DNA of 51,173 nt from Bacteroidales bacterium (GCA_018056955.1 JAGPEQ010000012.1:1-51173); one strand, 5' to 3'; numbered from the stretch's first letter, positions 1 through 8,457 are shown. Made by a program: numbers and translations. Notes: a model not told the origin generated them from the letters alone.

Positions 1-29
1 TGTATTGACCCCCTTTAAACTGGACTAAT
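1..29 (+). repeat. IS3 terminal inverted repeat, left end
   Basis: It shares the core TTGACCCCCT and CTGGACTAA with the reverse complement of 1414-1444. One base is gained or lost in the A/T stretch between the two blocks. Confidence 0.85.
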
Positions 30-1067
30 TTCCAAAGGGTTTAGAACTGAAGAATCAAAAATACTATTTTTGTTTGCCCAAATCAAGTCTTCAGGGGAGG
101 AGCCAATCCCTGTAGGGGGGAAAGGCTTCTCTCTGAAGAAAAAAAAATCTTTATTTCTTTTATCTCTCCTGATGCCCACGATTCCGGCCTCCCAGAGCCT
201 TAGGAACTTTCTGGGAGGGTAGCTAAGGAGCGATTTCATAGCCCTTGTCTCGTTGTAAGCGTAGTAGAACGCCCTGAAGATCTCCCTGGCGTGATCTATA
301 TCGCGGAATACGTTCCTGTTGCACACCAGCCTGGTAACCGTGCTGTGAAAGGACTCAATGTGGGCATTCTGCTGAGGCGTTCCGGGCATGGTAAACTCAT
401 GGGCAATACCGAGGGATTCCAGGATTTCGGCCAGGGCTCTGGCTATAAACTGTGGGCCATTGTCGGTCCTGATCACTATCTTTACCCGCTGGTTCCCCAT
501 GAACCGTTTAACCTCAGGGTCGTTTACCAGGTCAAGAACCAGCTCGGCGATATCCTTGCTTTTCATCGAGTACTGCAGGTCCCAAACAGGGGCATAGCGG
601 CAGAACGTGCACAGGAAGGTAACCAGGTAGGCATTCCGGTTCTCCTCGTGGATATGCACGTACTTGATGTCGGCCTCCACCGTCCTGAAAGGGCCCTCCA
701 GCGGGGGAACGGCGTATTTTATAAACGCTCGGCTCCGCGGAGCCCCCCGCCTCACGGGTGGGTTAAGCAGGTTGCCCTCCTCCATTAGCCGGTAGACCTT
801 TTTCTTGTTGATCGTATAGCCCATCTGCCTGAGAAGCTCCGTTACCAGCTGGTACCCATAGTCATGGTACTCAGGCTCAACGAGCCTGGCTATCTCCTGC
901 ACAACGGCCTCGTTTGGAACCATCACGCCGCCTTTCACGGTGTGGGTCGAGGGGCGCTTACCCTTTCGGCTGCCCTTTCCCCGGTAGTAGTACGTGCTTC
1001 TCTTCATGCCTGCCATCCTTACCGCATTGGCCACCCTGATTCCCTGGGCAACATACCTGCCTATCAC
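15..1067 (-). CDS. IS3-family transposase OrfB (DDE integrase)
   Basis: The 350-residue catalytic part of the transposase. It has an HTH_21-like N-terminal region followed by an rve integrase core with the three acidic residues visible in 'EADIKYV', 'IRTDNGPQF' and 'NAHIESFHS'. These are the expected D, D and E spaced as in IS3/retroviral integrases. The annotated start is a GTG, but the biologically relevant product is probably the OrfAB fusion: the -1 frame is open from the slippery site through this start. No frameshift or stop interrupts the domain. Confidence 0.92.
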   Translation of the reverse strand: MIGRYVAQGIRVANAVRMAGMKRSTYYYRGKGSRKGKRPSTHTVKGGVMVPNEAVVQEIARLVEPEYHDYGYQLVTELLRQMGYTINKKKVYRLMEEGNLLNPPVRRGAPRSRAFIKYAVPPLEGPFRTVEADIKYVHIHEENRNAYLVTFLCTFCRYAPVWDLQYSMKSKDIAELVLDLVNDPEVKRFMGNQRVKIVIRTDNGPQFIARALAEILESLGIAHEFTMPGTPQQNAHIESFHSTVTRLVCNRNVFRDIDHAREIFRAFYYAYNETRAMKSLLSYPPRKFLRLWEAGIVGIRRDKRNKDFFFFREKPFPPTGIGSSPEDLIWANKNSIFDSSVLNPLEISPV

Positions 1068-1390
1068 CTCCCGTTTCTGGTCTGCTGTCCAAACTTTTTT
1101 TTTAGGAGCTCATCCTTCAGCTTGGACTCGAGCTCCTTCTCTGCCAGCAGCTCCTTCAGCAGCCTGTTCTCCTTCTCAAGCCGCTTTATGCGGGCATCGA
1201 CGCTCTTGCCCCGCCGATCCTCCAGGCCCTCAAGCCCTGAGGCCTGGTACCGGTTTAGCCAGTCGTAGTATAGCACCCTCGATATGCCATGCTTACGACA
1301 GCCTGCCGTAACCCCTAGGTGCTGGATATCCAGGAGAATCCTCTCCTTTTCCTGGGGTGTCCGTTTGTGAATTTGTTTTACCATCAGCAT
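1064..1390 (-). CDS. IS3-family transposase OrfA
   Basis: A 108-residue DNA-binding subunit. The N-terminal half (about residues 5-60) reads as a helix-turn-helix of the transposase_8/HTH_29 kind, with the typical 'GCRKHGISRVLYYDW' segment. It is followed by a Lys/Glu-rich leucine-zipper-like coiled coil (about 65-100) that normally mediates multimerisation. Its last codons overlap the OrfB start by four bases (GTGA), and it contains the slippery run that would allow a -1 shift into OrfB. OrfA alone usually acts as a regulator, while the fusion is the transposase. Confidence 0.9.
   Translation of the reverse strand: MLMVKQIHKRTPQEKERILLDIQHLGVTAGCRKHGISRVLYYDWLNRYQASGLEGLEDRRGKSVDARIKRLEKENRLLKELLAEKELESKLKDELLKKKFGQQTRNGR
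1094..1100 (-). other. Programmed -1 frameshift site A_AAA_AAG in OrfA
   Basis: Read on the minus strand, OrfA contains CTA AAA AAA AAG TTT. The heptamer A_AAA_AAG is the standard IS3 slippery motif. A slip of one base back reads GTT TGG ACA GCA..., which stays open without stops into the OrfB frame, giving an OrfAB fusion. Confidence 0.8.
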
Positions 1391-1413
1391 AAAAGTACAA
1401 TTTTAGTTTGTAC

Positions 1414-1444
1414 TTTTAGTCCAGTTTTATAGGGGGTCAAACCA
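1414..1444 (-). repeat. IS3 terminal inverted repeat, right end
   Basis: This is the partner of the repeat at 1-29. It lies just upstream of OrfA and ends with CCA, giving TG...CA element termini as usual for IS3 elements. Confidence 0.85.
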
Positions 1445-1660
1445 GTTTAGTGTTTAGTGGTTAGTGGTTAGTGTTTGGTGGAGCTCAATGTTTCATATTC
1501 CTCTAACTTCCTCTAACTCCCTCTAACTTCCTCAGAATTCTTCCGTTTCACGTTTCACGTTTCACGGCTCACGGCTCACGTTTAACGAACATAAACTCTC
1601 TCTAACCCCCTTATATTCTCAATTCTTCTTTTCACTTTTCACTTTTAACTTTTCATGTCA
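1445..1660. repeat. Low-complexity intergenic spacer with short repeated words
   Basis: No gene is visible. The spacer is built of near-tandem words: TTAGTGGTTAGTG, CCTCTAACTTCCTCTAAC, TTTCACGTTTCACG and GGCTCACGGCTCACG. The segment from about 1594 to 1655 (CTCTAAC, TATATTCTCAATTCTTC, TTTTCAC in this order) recurs at 9408-9480 and 29013-29078. Confidence 0.7.
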
Positions 1661-1668
1661 CTTAGGTT

Positions 1669-1710
1669 AAAAAAGAAGACATCCGGAACGTTTTAAGCGC
1701 CCCGGATGTC
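1669..1710 (-). terminator. Rho-independent terminator of the gene at 1745-2224
   Basis: On the minus strand GACATCCGG (1710-1702) pairs perfectly with CCGGATGTC (1686-1678) and is followed by a T-rich run. It begins 35 bases after the stop codon of the upstream gene and supports that gene being real. Confidence 0.8.
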
Positions 1711-1744
1711 AACCACCTAACCTATTGTAAACCTAAACCAAAAC

Positions 1745-2224
1745 CTAATTATATGAAAATTTCATTGTTTCAAGTATGGAGCATGCCTCAAACCTATCGG
1801 CACGCATAAGCTCGTTGTAGGTTTCCTCAAAATACCTCTGGTAAGCCTTTGATGTGTAAACCTCCATGTTTAAGGCATCCACGTTCAAGTTATTGCTAAG
1901 GTAAGTAGGCATCTTCTCGTTAATTATCATTTGCTCCGATATACAATCAATTCTTATGCCAGAACTTTTCTCAAAGTTTAAGATGTACTTACTATCGTTA
2001 TTTAGGAAGGAACGCAACTTGAGCATTAGCTTGAGGTACGAAATGCTTTGGCGCCTAATGTCAAAATGGCGAATTAGCGCCGGAACAAGCTCGTCCGATG
2101 AATGCTCGGGGTTGTTTTGCAGGTGAACAGTAACTTCCTGCGAAACCTTCTCAAGCTGCACCAGCGAGTATGAAAGCTTCTCGTCAAGATTTCGAATCAA
2201 GCTATGTATTACCTCGTTGCTCAT
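1745..2224 (-). CDS. Hypothetical protein, 159 aa
   Basis: I do not recognise the family. The product is predicted soluble, mostly helical and without signal peptide, cysteine cluster or membrane segment. The first 80 residues look like amphipathic helices (many Leu at heptad-like spacing, 'LDEKLSYSLVQLEKVSQEV'); the C-terminal half is richer in Tyr, Met and Asn. The reading frame is supported by a good Bacteroidota promoter just upstream (2243-2273) and a terminator just downstream (1669-1710), so it is a single-gene transcript. It lies between the IS3 element and the divergent etf operon, with no functional hint from neighbours. Confidence 0.7.
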   Translation of the reverse strand: MSNEVIHSLIRNLDEKLSYSLVQLEKVSQEVTVHLQNNPEHSSDELVPALIRHFDIRRQSISYLKLMLKLRSFLNNDSKYILNFEKSSGIRIDCISEQMIINEKMPTYLSNNLNVDALNMEVYTSKAYQRYFEETYNELMRADRFEACSILETMKFSYN

Positions 2225-2242
2225 TAACCAATCCGTTTAATG

Positions 2243-2273
2243 TAAATTTATTTCATAAACGTTTAAAAGTCAA
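2243..2273 (-). promoter_or_regulatory. Promoter of the hypothetical gene at 1745-2224
   Basis: On the minus strand TTG (2273-2271) is followed by 20 bases and TAAATTTA (2250-2243). This matches the Bacteroidota sigma factor pattern (TTTG, 19-21 bases, TAnnTTTG) except for the last base. The start codon follows about 18 bases downstream. Confidence 0.6.
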
Positions 2274-2535
2274 TTTTGTTAGGGTGATTTTGGTCAACTT
2301 TAGTTAAAAAATGACTAAACAACTGTTAAAATTTATCAATTTGCAAAATGTTGATAGTCAAAATCATAAGCATAAATGGTGTGACAATCGATTGTTAAAA
2401 GCAAAAACCTTATTGGTTGTAAACGGAATTGATATAGATTTGTACGCTCGTTTGAATGTGTAACTGTTAAAAAAATAAAATATTTTGTAACTGGCATTAG
2501 GACAATTATATATGGCTGTTTTTAAAAATAAGAGG

Positions 2536-2565
2536 CTTGTTTATGCCAAGATTAGTTTAAATTTG
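2536..2565 (+). promoter_or_regulatory. Putative promoter of the etf operon
   Basis: CTTG at 2536-2539, an 18-base spacer, then TAAATTTG at 2558-2565, a full match to the Bacteroidota -7 element. The etfB start codon lies about 60 bases downstream, leaving a 50-base leader. Confidence 0.55.
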
Positions 2566-2626
2566 TGGGTTTAAATAATTAAAAGGATTGCTAAATAGAT
2601 GTTTAACTTATAAATAATCAGTACCA

Positions 2627-3376
2627 ATGAAAATTCTTGTTTGTATTAGCCACGTACCCGATACCACAACCAAGGTGAAGTTTGTAGATGGCGATACTAA
2701 GCTCGACACTAATGGGATACAGTGGGTGATTAACCCCTGGGATGAACTATCGTTAACCCGGGCTTTGGAGTTAAAGGATGATGCCAGTACTGGCGTAAAA
2801 AGCGTTACCGTTGCACATGTTGGCAATGCCACTACTGAGCCTACCATTCGTAAGGCTTTGGCAATTGGTGCCGACGATGCCATCCGTGTAAATGCTGAAC
2901 CTACCGATGCATACTATGCTGCGGCCCAACTGGCTGAGGTGGTTAAAAAGGAACAATTCGATATTGTTATGTGCGGGATTGAATCGAGCGACTATAACAA
3001 CTCTGCGGTTGGTAGCATGCTTGCTGAATTCCTCGGTATTCCATCGGTTTCAGCTGTATCGAATATAAAGGTTGAGAATGGTCAAGCAATCATAACCCGT
3101 GAAATAGATGGTGGTAAGGAAGTTCTTACCGTGCCAACTCCTTTTGTTGCAATAGTGCAGAAGGGTATTGCCAAGGAACCCCGTATTGCTGCCATGCGCG
3201 GTATAATGATGGCTCGTACAAAGCCCATCAAACTGTATGAACCTGTTGCAGTTGATGCGCTAACGGAGTATGTTAAGTTTGAAATGCCCAAACCCAGGGC
3301 GGCATGTAAGTTTGTGGATCCCGAAAATCCCAAAGAACTTATTACGCTACTCCAAAACGAGACCAAACTCATTTAA
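2627..3376 (+). CDS. etfB: Electron transfer flavoprotein, beta subunit
   Basis: A 249-residue small subunit of the ETF heterodimer, which accepts electrons from acyl-CoA dehydrogenases and binds an AMP or second FAD. The ETF_beta fold is clear from the N-terminal 'KILVCISHVPDTTTKV', the 'AIGADDAIRV' strand-turn, 'DIVMCGIESSDYNNSAVGSMLAEFLGIP' (shortened here) and the C-terminal 'AMRGIMMARTKPI' recognition-loop segment. Length is normal for the family (about 250-260). It starts the operon; etfA follows after 25 bases and the acyl-CoA dehydrogenase lies at the end of the same run of genes. Cytoplasmic. Whether this ETF is bifurcating cannot be decided by eye. Confidence 0.96.
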   Translation: MKILVCISHVPDTTTKVKFVDGDTKLDTNGIQWVINPWDELSLTRALELKDDASTGVKSVTVAHVGNATTEPTIRKALAIGADDAIRVNAEPTDAYYAAAQLAEVVKKEQFDIVMCGIESSDYNNSAVGSMLAEFLGIPSVSAVSNIKVENGQAIITREIDGGKEVLTVPTPFVAIVQKGIAKEPRIAAMRGIMMARTKPIKLYEPVAVDALTEYVKFEMPKPRAACKFVDPENPKELITLLQNETKLI

Positions 3377-3401
3377 GGTTTAACCAAAAAATTTGTAAAA
3401 C

Positions 3402-4367
3402 ATGTCAGTACTAGTATATACCGAGAATTGGGACGGTAAATTCAAAAAATTATCATTCGAACTTGTTTCGTACGCCGGCAAGTTAGCCGAAATGATGGGG
3501 ACTACCACCACTGCAGTTACCATTGGTGAGGTGTCCAACGATGAGCTCAAACAACTTGGTAAGTATGGGGCCGATAAGGTTATTTGCCTAAAGAGCGATA
3601 ACCTGAAAAACCTCGATAGCCAGCTATACACTAGCGCTATTGCTCAGGTTGCTCAGTCGGAAGGTAGCAAGGTGATTGTAATTGCTAACAATAACAGCGG
3701 TAAGGCCATTGCACCCCGTTTATCGGTAAGGCTTAAAGCTGCATTGGGTTCGGGAGTATCGCAACTTCCCCTAAGCCTATCGCCATTTACCGTTTACAAA
3801 CGCGCTTTTTCAGGTGGTGCTTTTGCACAGGTAGTGCTTAAAACCGATATCAAAATTATTGCTCTTACACAAAACTCTTTCGATATTGTTGAGAACAGCA
3901 AAGATGTAAAGATTGAGAGGGTTGATATTCAGGTTGACGCACCAAAAACTGTGGTTAAGGATGTTCAGAAGCAAACCGGTAAGCTGCTTTTAACCGATGC
4001 CGAAATTGTTGTATCGGGTGGCCGCGGAATGAAATCGCCCGATAACTGGGGGCCAATAGTTGAGCTTGCCGAATTGCTTGGCGGAGCCACAGCATGTTCG
4101 CGCCCAGTTTCCGATGAAGGATGGCGCCCACACGATGAGCACACCGGACAAACCGGTAAAATTATTGCTCCTAACCTTTACATTGCAGTTGGTATTTCAG
4201 GAGCAACACAGCATATTGCAGGTGTTAGCGGTTCCAAGTACATAGTTGCCATTAACAACGATAAATCAGCACCAATTTTTGAGGTAGCCCAGTACGGTAT
4301 TGTAGGCGATGCCCAAAAGGTTTTACCAAAGCTGGTTGAGGCTGTTAAAGAGATAAAAGGAAAGTAG
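3402..4367 (+). CDS. etfA: Electron transfer flavoprotein, alpha subunit
   Basis: A 321-residue large subunit of ETF carrying the mobile FAD domain. The N-terminal alpha/beta part (about 1-190) is followed by the conserved C-terminal FAD-binding region starting at V204 ('VSGGRGM'), with 'SRPVSDEGW', 'HTGQTGK' and '[12 protein letters not shown]' as expected for FAD contacts. The length fits canonical EtfA; there is no extra ferredoxin domain at the N-terminus, as found in some clostridial EtfA. It partners with EtfB from the preceding gene to pass electrons from the acyl-CoA dehydrogenase at 6679-8457 to the Fe-S proteins encoded between them. Confidence 0.96.
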   Translation: MSVLVYTENWDGKFKKLSFELVSYAGKLAEMMGTTTTAVTIGEVSNDELKQLGKYGADKVICLKSDNLKNLDSQLYTSAIAQVAQSEGSKVIVIANNNSGKAIAPRLSVRLKAALGSGVSQLPLSLSPFTVYKRAFSGGAFAQVVLKTDIKIIALTQNSFDIVENSKDVKIERVDIQVDAPKTVVKDVQKQTGKLLLTDAEIVVSGGRGMKSPDNWGPIVELAELLGGATACSRPVSDEGWRPHDEHTGQTGKIIAPNLYIAVGISGATQHIAGVSGSKYIVAINNDKSAPIFEVAQYGIVGDAQKVLPKLVEAVKEIKGK

Positions 4368-4395
4368 TTCACCATTCTTACAAATCATAAGACAT

Positions 4396-4421
4396 GAACC
4401 TGTTGCGTTTGCAGCAGGTTC
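4396..4421 (+). promoter_or_regulatory. Intercistronic hairpin between etfA and the Fe-S gene
   Basis: GAACCTGTTGC pairs with GCAGCAGGTTC (one G-U pair) around a four-base GTTT loop. There is no following T run, so it is more likely an mRNA processing or stability element than a terminator. Its position argues that the next gene starts at 4496 rather than at the in-frame ATG at 4394. Confidence 0.5.
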
Positions 4422-4495
4422 TTAGGCAAAATAGAGGCACTTACTCCAGATGTTTGTTTTTACCAACAAACCATTGTAAACCAAAAACCAAAAAC

Positions 4496-5815
4496 ATGAC
4501 CAAACAAATAGTATTTGCCATAGCCCTGCTGGTTACCATCGGTGTTTTTGCTTACACCATATCCCGAATTGTAAGGTTTTTCATGCTTACACGTAAGGGA
4601 TTTGCGGTAAGTAAGCTGGGTAAAAGGCTATGGGTTACCCTTGAGGTAGCTTTTGGGCAAACCAAAATTTTTCGCAGGCCAGTTATTGGATTAATGCATG
4701 CCCTTGTGTTCTGGGGCTTTTGTGTGATCCTCTTTGGCAGTATCGAAATGGTAATCGACGGGTTATTTGGCGTTGAAAAGTCGCTAAGTGTTCTTGGCGC
4801 ATTCTACAATTTCATGATGGCTACCGGCGATATTTTTGCCCTTCTGGTTGCCATTTCAATAGTGGTATTCCTTATCCGAAGGGTATTTCTTCATATCAAG
4901 CGATTTGAGGGCATTGAAATGAAGAAGATTTCACATATTGATGCGAATGTGGCTCTTTCAATCATCCTGGTTCTCATGCTCTCGCTAATGGGGATGAATG
5001 CTGCATACCTTAAGTGGGTTGAGCTGGCAGGGCATGAAGTGCATGGGGTTTACCCCGTTAGCCAACATCTCACCTGGTTATTCAATGGGATGTCAGTTGA
5101 TACTGTATTCACCCATTACCAGATTTACTGGTGGACACATATTCTGTTAATCTTCCTGTTTGCAAACCTATTGCCTTATTCCAAGCATTTCCATGTATTC
5201 ATGTCTGTACCCAACGTATTCCTCTCGCGGCTTGAGCCGCTTGGCAAATTGCCCAACATGGATAATGTAACCCGTGAGGTAAAGCTGATGATGGATCCCA
5301 ATGCTGCATTTGCAGCACCTGCAAACGATGCTCCAATTGAGCGATTTGGTGTGAAAGATGCTGAGGATGTTGTATGGAAAAGCTATTTTGATGCCTTATC
5401 GTGCACCGAGTGTGGGCGCTGTACATCGGTATGCCCTGCTAACATTACAGGAAAGAAACTATCGCCCCGCAAGGTGATGATGGACCTGCGTGCCCGAATG
5501 AAGGAGAAAGGTCCTATGATGCTAAAAAATGGGCGCGATTACACTGATGGGAAATCGCTTGTACGCGATTACATTAGCGAGGAGGAGCTATGGGCATGTA
5601 CCACATGCAATGCATGCGCACAGGAGTGCCCCATAAACATTGATCATCCCAAACTCATTGTTGATATGCGCAGGTACCTGGTGATGGAGGAAGGGTCGGC
5701 ACCCGGTGAGCTCAAGGCCATGTTCAACAATATTGAGAACAATGGTGCTCCCTGGCAGTATTCGCCTGAGGATCGCTTGGTTTGGGCAAAAGATCTTGAG
5801 ATTAACGTACAGTAG
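4496..5815 (+). CDS. Membrane-bound Fe-S oxidoreductase, ETF:quinone type
   Basis: A 439-residue protein with an N-terminal membrane part and a cytoplasmic ferredoxin-like part. About five to six hydrophobic segments lie between residues 3 and 240, resembling the nitrate reductase gamma / cytochrome b-like module. Two [4Fe-4S] motifs follow: C303xxC306xxC309xxxC313P and C368xxC371xxC374xxxC378P. The ATG at 4496 is preferred because a membrane segment begins directly after it ('MTKQIVFAIALLV'); an in-frame ATG at 4394 would add 34 polar residues and lie before the intercistronic hairpin. Between etfBA and an acyl-CoA dehydrogenase, and followed by a CCG-domain protein, it probably takes electrons from ETF to menaquinone. 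Similar fused proteins are discussed as ETF:menaquinone oxidoreductases; the assignment here is inferred from context. Confidence 0.85.
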   Translation: MTKQIVFAIALLVTIGVFAYTISRIVRFFMLTRKGFAVSKLGKRLWVTLEVAFGQTKIFRRPVIGLMHALVFWGFCVILFGSIEMVIDGLFGVEKSLSVLGAFYNFMMATGDIFALLVAISIVVFLIRRVFLHIKRFEGIEMKKISHIDANVALSIILVLMLSLMGMNAAYLKWVELAGHEVHGVYPVSQHLTWLFNGMSVDTVFTHYQIYWWTHILLIFLFANLLPYSKHFHVFMSVPNVFLSRLEPLGKLPNMDNVTREVKLMMDPNAAFAAPANDAPIERFGVKDAEDVVWKSYFDALSCTECGRCTSVCPANITGKKLSPRKVMMDLRARMKEKGPMMLKNGRDYTDGKSLVRDYISEEELWACTTCNACAQECPINIDHPKLIVDMRRYLVMEEGSAPGELKAMFNNIENNGAPWQYSPEDRLVWAKDLEINVQ

Positions 5816-5859
5816 CATTGCGTTCCCTGCTATCAGTATCAACTTAAACTAATTGGAAA

Positions 5860-6654
5860 ATGGAAACTCGCAAAATAGAAATCCCGGTTATGGCCGACCT
5901 CTTTGCCCGAGGCGAAAAGCCCGAATACCTTTTTTGGGTTGGCTGTGCCGGCGCTTACGATGACCGCTATAAGAAAGTGGCTCGTGCTTTTGCCAAAATA
6001 CTGGTTCACCTAAACGTTAGCTTTGCCGTATTGGGCAAGGAGGAGACCTGCACGGGCGATCCTGCCCGTAGGGCTGGAAACGAGATGCTATTTCAGATGC
6101 AGGCCTTACAGAATATTGAACTTTTTAAGGCATACGAAGTAAAGAAGGTGATAACAATTTGCCCCCACTGCTATAATACCTTTAAGAATGAATACCCCGA
6201 TTTGGGTGCCGACTTTGAGGTTATCAGCTATATCGATATTCTGAATAAGTATATTGACGAGGGCAAATTGAGTATCGATACCGATAAATTCAAGAGTGCC
6301 AAAATCACATACCACGATCCTTGTTATTTAGGACGTGCCAATGGTATTTACGAGCAGCCACGTGCCATACTTAAAAAGTTGGGTGGCGAACTAGTAGAGA
6401 TGGAGCGCAACAGGAGTTTTGCCCTGTGCTGTGGCGCTGGTGGTGCTCAAATGTTTAAGGAGGCCGAACACGGTAACAAGGAGGTTTTCCTGGAGCGTAT
6501 GGATGATGTTTTAAAGGTTGACCCCAACATCATTGCAACGGCTTGCCCCTTCTGCATGACCATGATGACCGATGGTATCAAGTATAAGAATCAGGAAGAG
6601 AAGATGCGAAACCTCGATATTGCTGAACTTATTGCAGAATCGCTAAATCTATAA
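5860..6654 (+). CDS. CCG-domain (Fe-S) protein, HdrB/GlpC-like
   Basis: A 264-residue soluble protein with two cysteine-rich CCG domains, the type that binds non-cubane [4Fe-4S] clusters in heterodisulfide reductase HdrB and related GlpC/LutA proteins. Visible motifs are 'WVGCAGAYDDR', 'TCTGDPARRAGNE', 'ICPHCYNTF', then in the second domain 'HDPCYLGR', 'ALCCGAGGAQMF' and 'TACPFCMTMM'. In many bacteria this domain is fused to the membrane ferredoxin part; here it is a separate gene 44 bases after it. It should form a complex with the preceding protein and act between ETF and the quinone pool. Confidence 0.88.
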   Translation: METRKIEIPVMADLFARGEKPEYLFWVGCAGAYDDRYKKVARAFAKILVHLNVSFAVLGKEETCTGDPARRAGNEMLFQMQALQNIELFKAYEVKKVITICPHCYNTFKNEYPDLGADFEVISYIDILNKYIDEGKLSIDTDKFKSAKITYHDPCYLGRANGIYEQPRAILKKLGGELVEMERNRSFALCCGAGGAQMFKEAEHGNKEVFLERMDDVLKVDPNIIATACPFCMTMMTDGIKYKNQEEKMRNLDIAELIAESLNL

Positions 6655-6678
6655 CTAATCAATAAACCAAAAACAGCT

Positions 6679-8457
6679 ATGAGCGAAAGAAAATTGCTAA
6701 AAAGTGGCGAATTTCTTGTAAATGAGATTGACGCTAACGATATTTTTATTCCCGAGGAATTCAATGAGGAACAGCGGATGATAGCCCAAACCTGTCGCGA
6801 TTTCATGGAGGCTGAAGTTTTCCCTCGCCTGAACGATATCGACAAGGGCGACCGTGAGCTGATGAGGAGCATTTTGCAAAAATCGGGCGAGCTTGGTATG
6901 CTGGGCATTGCAGTGCCTGAGCAGTATAATGGTTTTGGGCAAAACTTTGTAACCCAAATGCTTGTTGCCGAAACTACAGGGGCTGGATATTCGTTTTCCG
7001 TGGCCTACATGTGCCATTGCGGAATTGGTACAATGCCCATTCTTTACTACGGCAACGAGGAGCAGCGCCAAAAATATGTATCGCGTCTTGCAACTGGTGA
7101 ACTCATTGGTTCATACTGCCTAACAGAGCCCGGTGCAGGTAGCGATGCCAACTCCGGAAAAACCACAGCAAAGCTATCGGAAGATGGTAAGTACTACATC
7201 CTGAATGGTCAAAAAATGTGGATTACCAATGCCGGCTTTGCCGATACACAGGTTGTTTTTGCCAAGGTTGATAACGACCGAGTGCTGAGTGCATTTATAG
7301 TCGAAAGCAAGTGGCCAGGCGTTGTAATTGGCCCCGATGAGCATAAAATGGGTATCAAGGGCTCATCAACCGCTCAAATCTACTACAACGATGTAAAGGT
7401 ACCTGTTGAAAATATGCTAGGTAACCGCGGCGAAGGTTTCCGTATTGCCCTTAGCATTTTGCACATGGGACGTATGAAGTTGGGTGCCAATGTGATTGGT
7501 GCTGCTAAAGAAACCATAACCCAGTCGGTTCAGTACGCCAATGAACGTAAGCAGTTCAATACCAAAATTGCAAACTTTGGGGCTATCAAGCATAAGTTAG
7601 CTGAAATGGTAATTAGAGCCTATGCTCACGAATCGGCCATTTACCGTGTAAGCCAAGATATTGATGACCTGATTGAAAAGTATAAGGCTGAGGGTTGTGA
7701 GTATGGCCGTGCTGCCATTGATGCCATTAGCCACTACGCCGTTGAGGATGCCATTCTGAAGGTAAACGGTTCCGAGATGCTCGACTTTGTGGTTGATGAG
7801 GGTGTTCAGATTCACGGCGGAATGGGCTACTCAGCTGAGATGAACGTTGAGCGCGGCTACCGCGATTCGCGTATTAACCGAATCTTTGAGGGTACCAATG
7901 AGATCAACCGCTTGCTGGTAATTGATACCGCCTTTAAGCGCTCCCTCAAGGGCGATTACGATTTGATGGGGCCTGCTGAGCAGCTATACAATAGCCTCGA
8001 TAGCATTGTGGCTGAAGCGGGTTCGAGCGATTACTATGACCAAAAAATGCAGACCATAAGGAACTTCAAAAAGGTTGCCATGCTGGGTATTTATGGAGCA
8101 AACAAGGCTTTTGGTAAGCAGTTTGCAACTGAGCAGGAGGTTCAGAACAACCTGAGCAATATCATCATGGATCTGTATGTGGCCGAGTCGCTTGCCCTAA
8201 GGGTTAAGAAGTTGGAAAGTAAGGGTCATCAAAATATCAATATCTATAAGGATATTGTTGATGTGTTTGTTTACGATGCTGCTGGCCGCATTCGTAAGAA
8301 TGCCATGGATGCAGCAAACTCCTTTGCTGCTGAGCCCGAACTTAGTAAGTTAACTGCTGCAATTGACAGGCTTTGTAAGGCTCCATCGGTAAATGTAAAG
8401 GATGCCCGCCGTCGCATTGCTGATAAACTTATTGAAGACAACGAGTATAAGTTCTAG
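6679..8457 (+). CDS. Acyl-CoA dehydrogenase, long form
   Basis: A 592-residue flavoprotein that oxidises acyl-CoA to 2-enoyl-CoA and passes electrons to ETF. The N-terminal helical domain, the middle beta domain ('CLTEPGAGSDANS', 'KMWITNAGFAD') and the C-terminal helical domain are all present. The catalytic base is expected at E404 in 'RIFEGTNEINR', matching the Glu of short- and medium-chain enzymes. It is about 200 residues longer than the usual 380-390; the extra C-terminal helical part (about 420-592) is as in VLCAD/ACAD9-like enzymes and the long acyl-CoA dehydrogenases common in Bacteroidota. It is the last gene of the operon, followed at once by a strong terminator. Chain-length preference is unknown. 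Confidence 0.95.
   Translation: MSERKLLKSGEFLVNEIDANDIFIPEEFNEEQRMIAQTCRDFMEAEVFPRLNDIDKGDRELMRSILQKSGELGMLGIAVPEQYNGFGQNFVTQMLVAETTGAGYSFSVAYMCHCGIGTMPILYYGNEEQRQKYVSRLATGELIGSYCLTEPGAGSDANSGKTTAKLSEDGKYYILNGQKMWITNAGFADTQVVFAKVDNDRVLSAFIVESKWPGVVIGPDEHKMGIKGSSTAQIYYNDVKVPVENMLGNRGEGFRIALSILHMGRMKLGANVIGAAKETITQSVQYANERKQFNTKIANFGAIKHKLAEMVIRAYAHESAIYRVSQDIDDLIEKYKAEGCEYGRAAIDAISHYAVEDAILKVNGSEMLDFVVDEGVQIHGGMGYSAEMNVERGYRDSRINRIFEGTNEINRLLVIDTAFKRSLKGDYDLMGPAEQLYNSLDSIVAEAGSSDYYDQKMQTIRNFKKVAMLGIYGANKAFGKQFATEQEVQNNLSNIIMDLYVAESLALRVKKLESKGHQNINIYKDIVDVFVYDAAGRIRKNAMDAANSFAAEPELSKLTAAIDRLCKAPSVNVKDARRRIADKLIEDNEYKF

Larger units (their letters stand above)
1..1444 (-). mobile_element. IS3-family insertion sequence, complete
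   Basis: The element is bounded by imperfect inverted repeats that begin TG-TATTGACCCCC on the left and (read inward on the other strand) TGGTTTGACCCCC on the right; both continue into CTGGACTAA. Inside are two overlapping reading frames on the minus strand, OrfA (helix-turn-helix) and OrfB (DDE integrase), the classic IS3 arrangement, in a total of about 1.44 kb. The left end coincides with base 1 of the window, so the left target-site duplication cannot be seen. Both frames are intact and a slippery site is present, so the copy may be active. Confidence in the family is high; I did not assign a subgroup. Confidence 0.92.
2225..2626. other. Intergenic region between divergent genes
   Basis: An AT-rich 400-base spacer. 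Besides the two promoters listed separately, it holds a 12-base perfect palindrome ACAATCGATTGT at 2384-2395, which could be an operator but has no recognised owner. No small gene is convincing here. Confidence 0.5.

Noticed and set aside
291-788. Long plus-strand frames opposite the IS3 transposase.
   Set aside because: They are antisense to a gene with clear DDE motifs and show no domain of their own.
4394-4495. A 34-residue N-terminal extension of the membrane Fe-S protein.
   Set aside because: The extension overlaps a strong intercistronic hairpin, is polar, and puts the first membrane segment away from the N-terminus. The ATG at 4496 is better.
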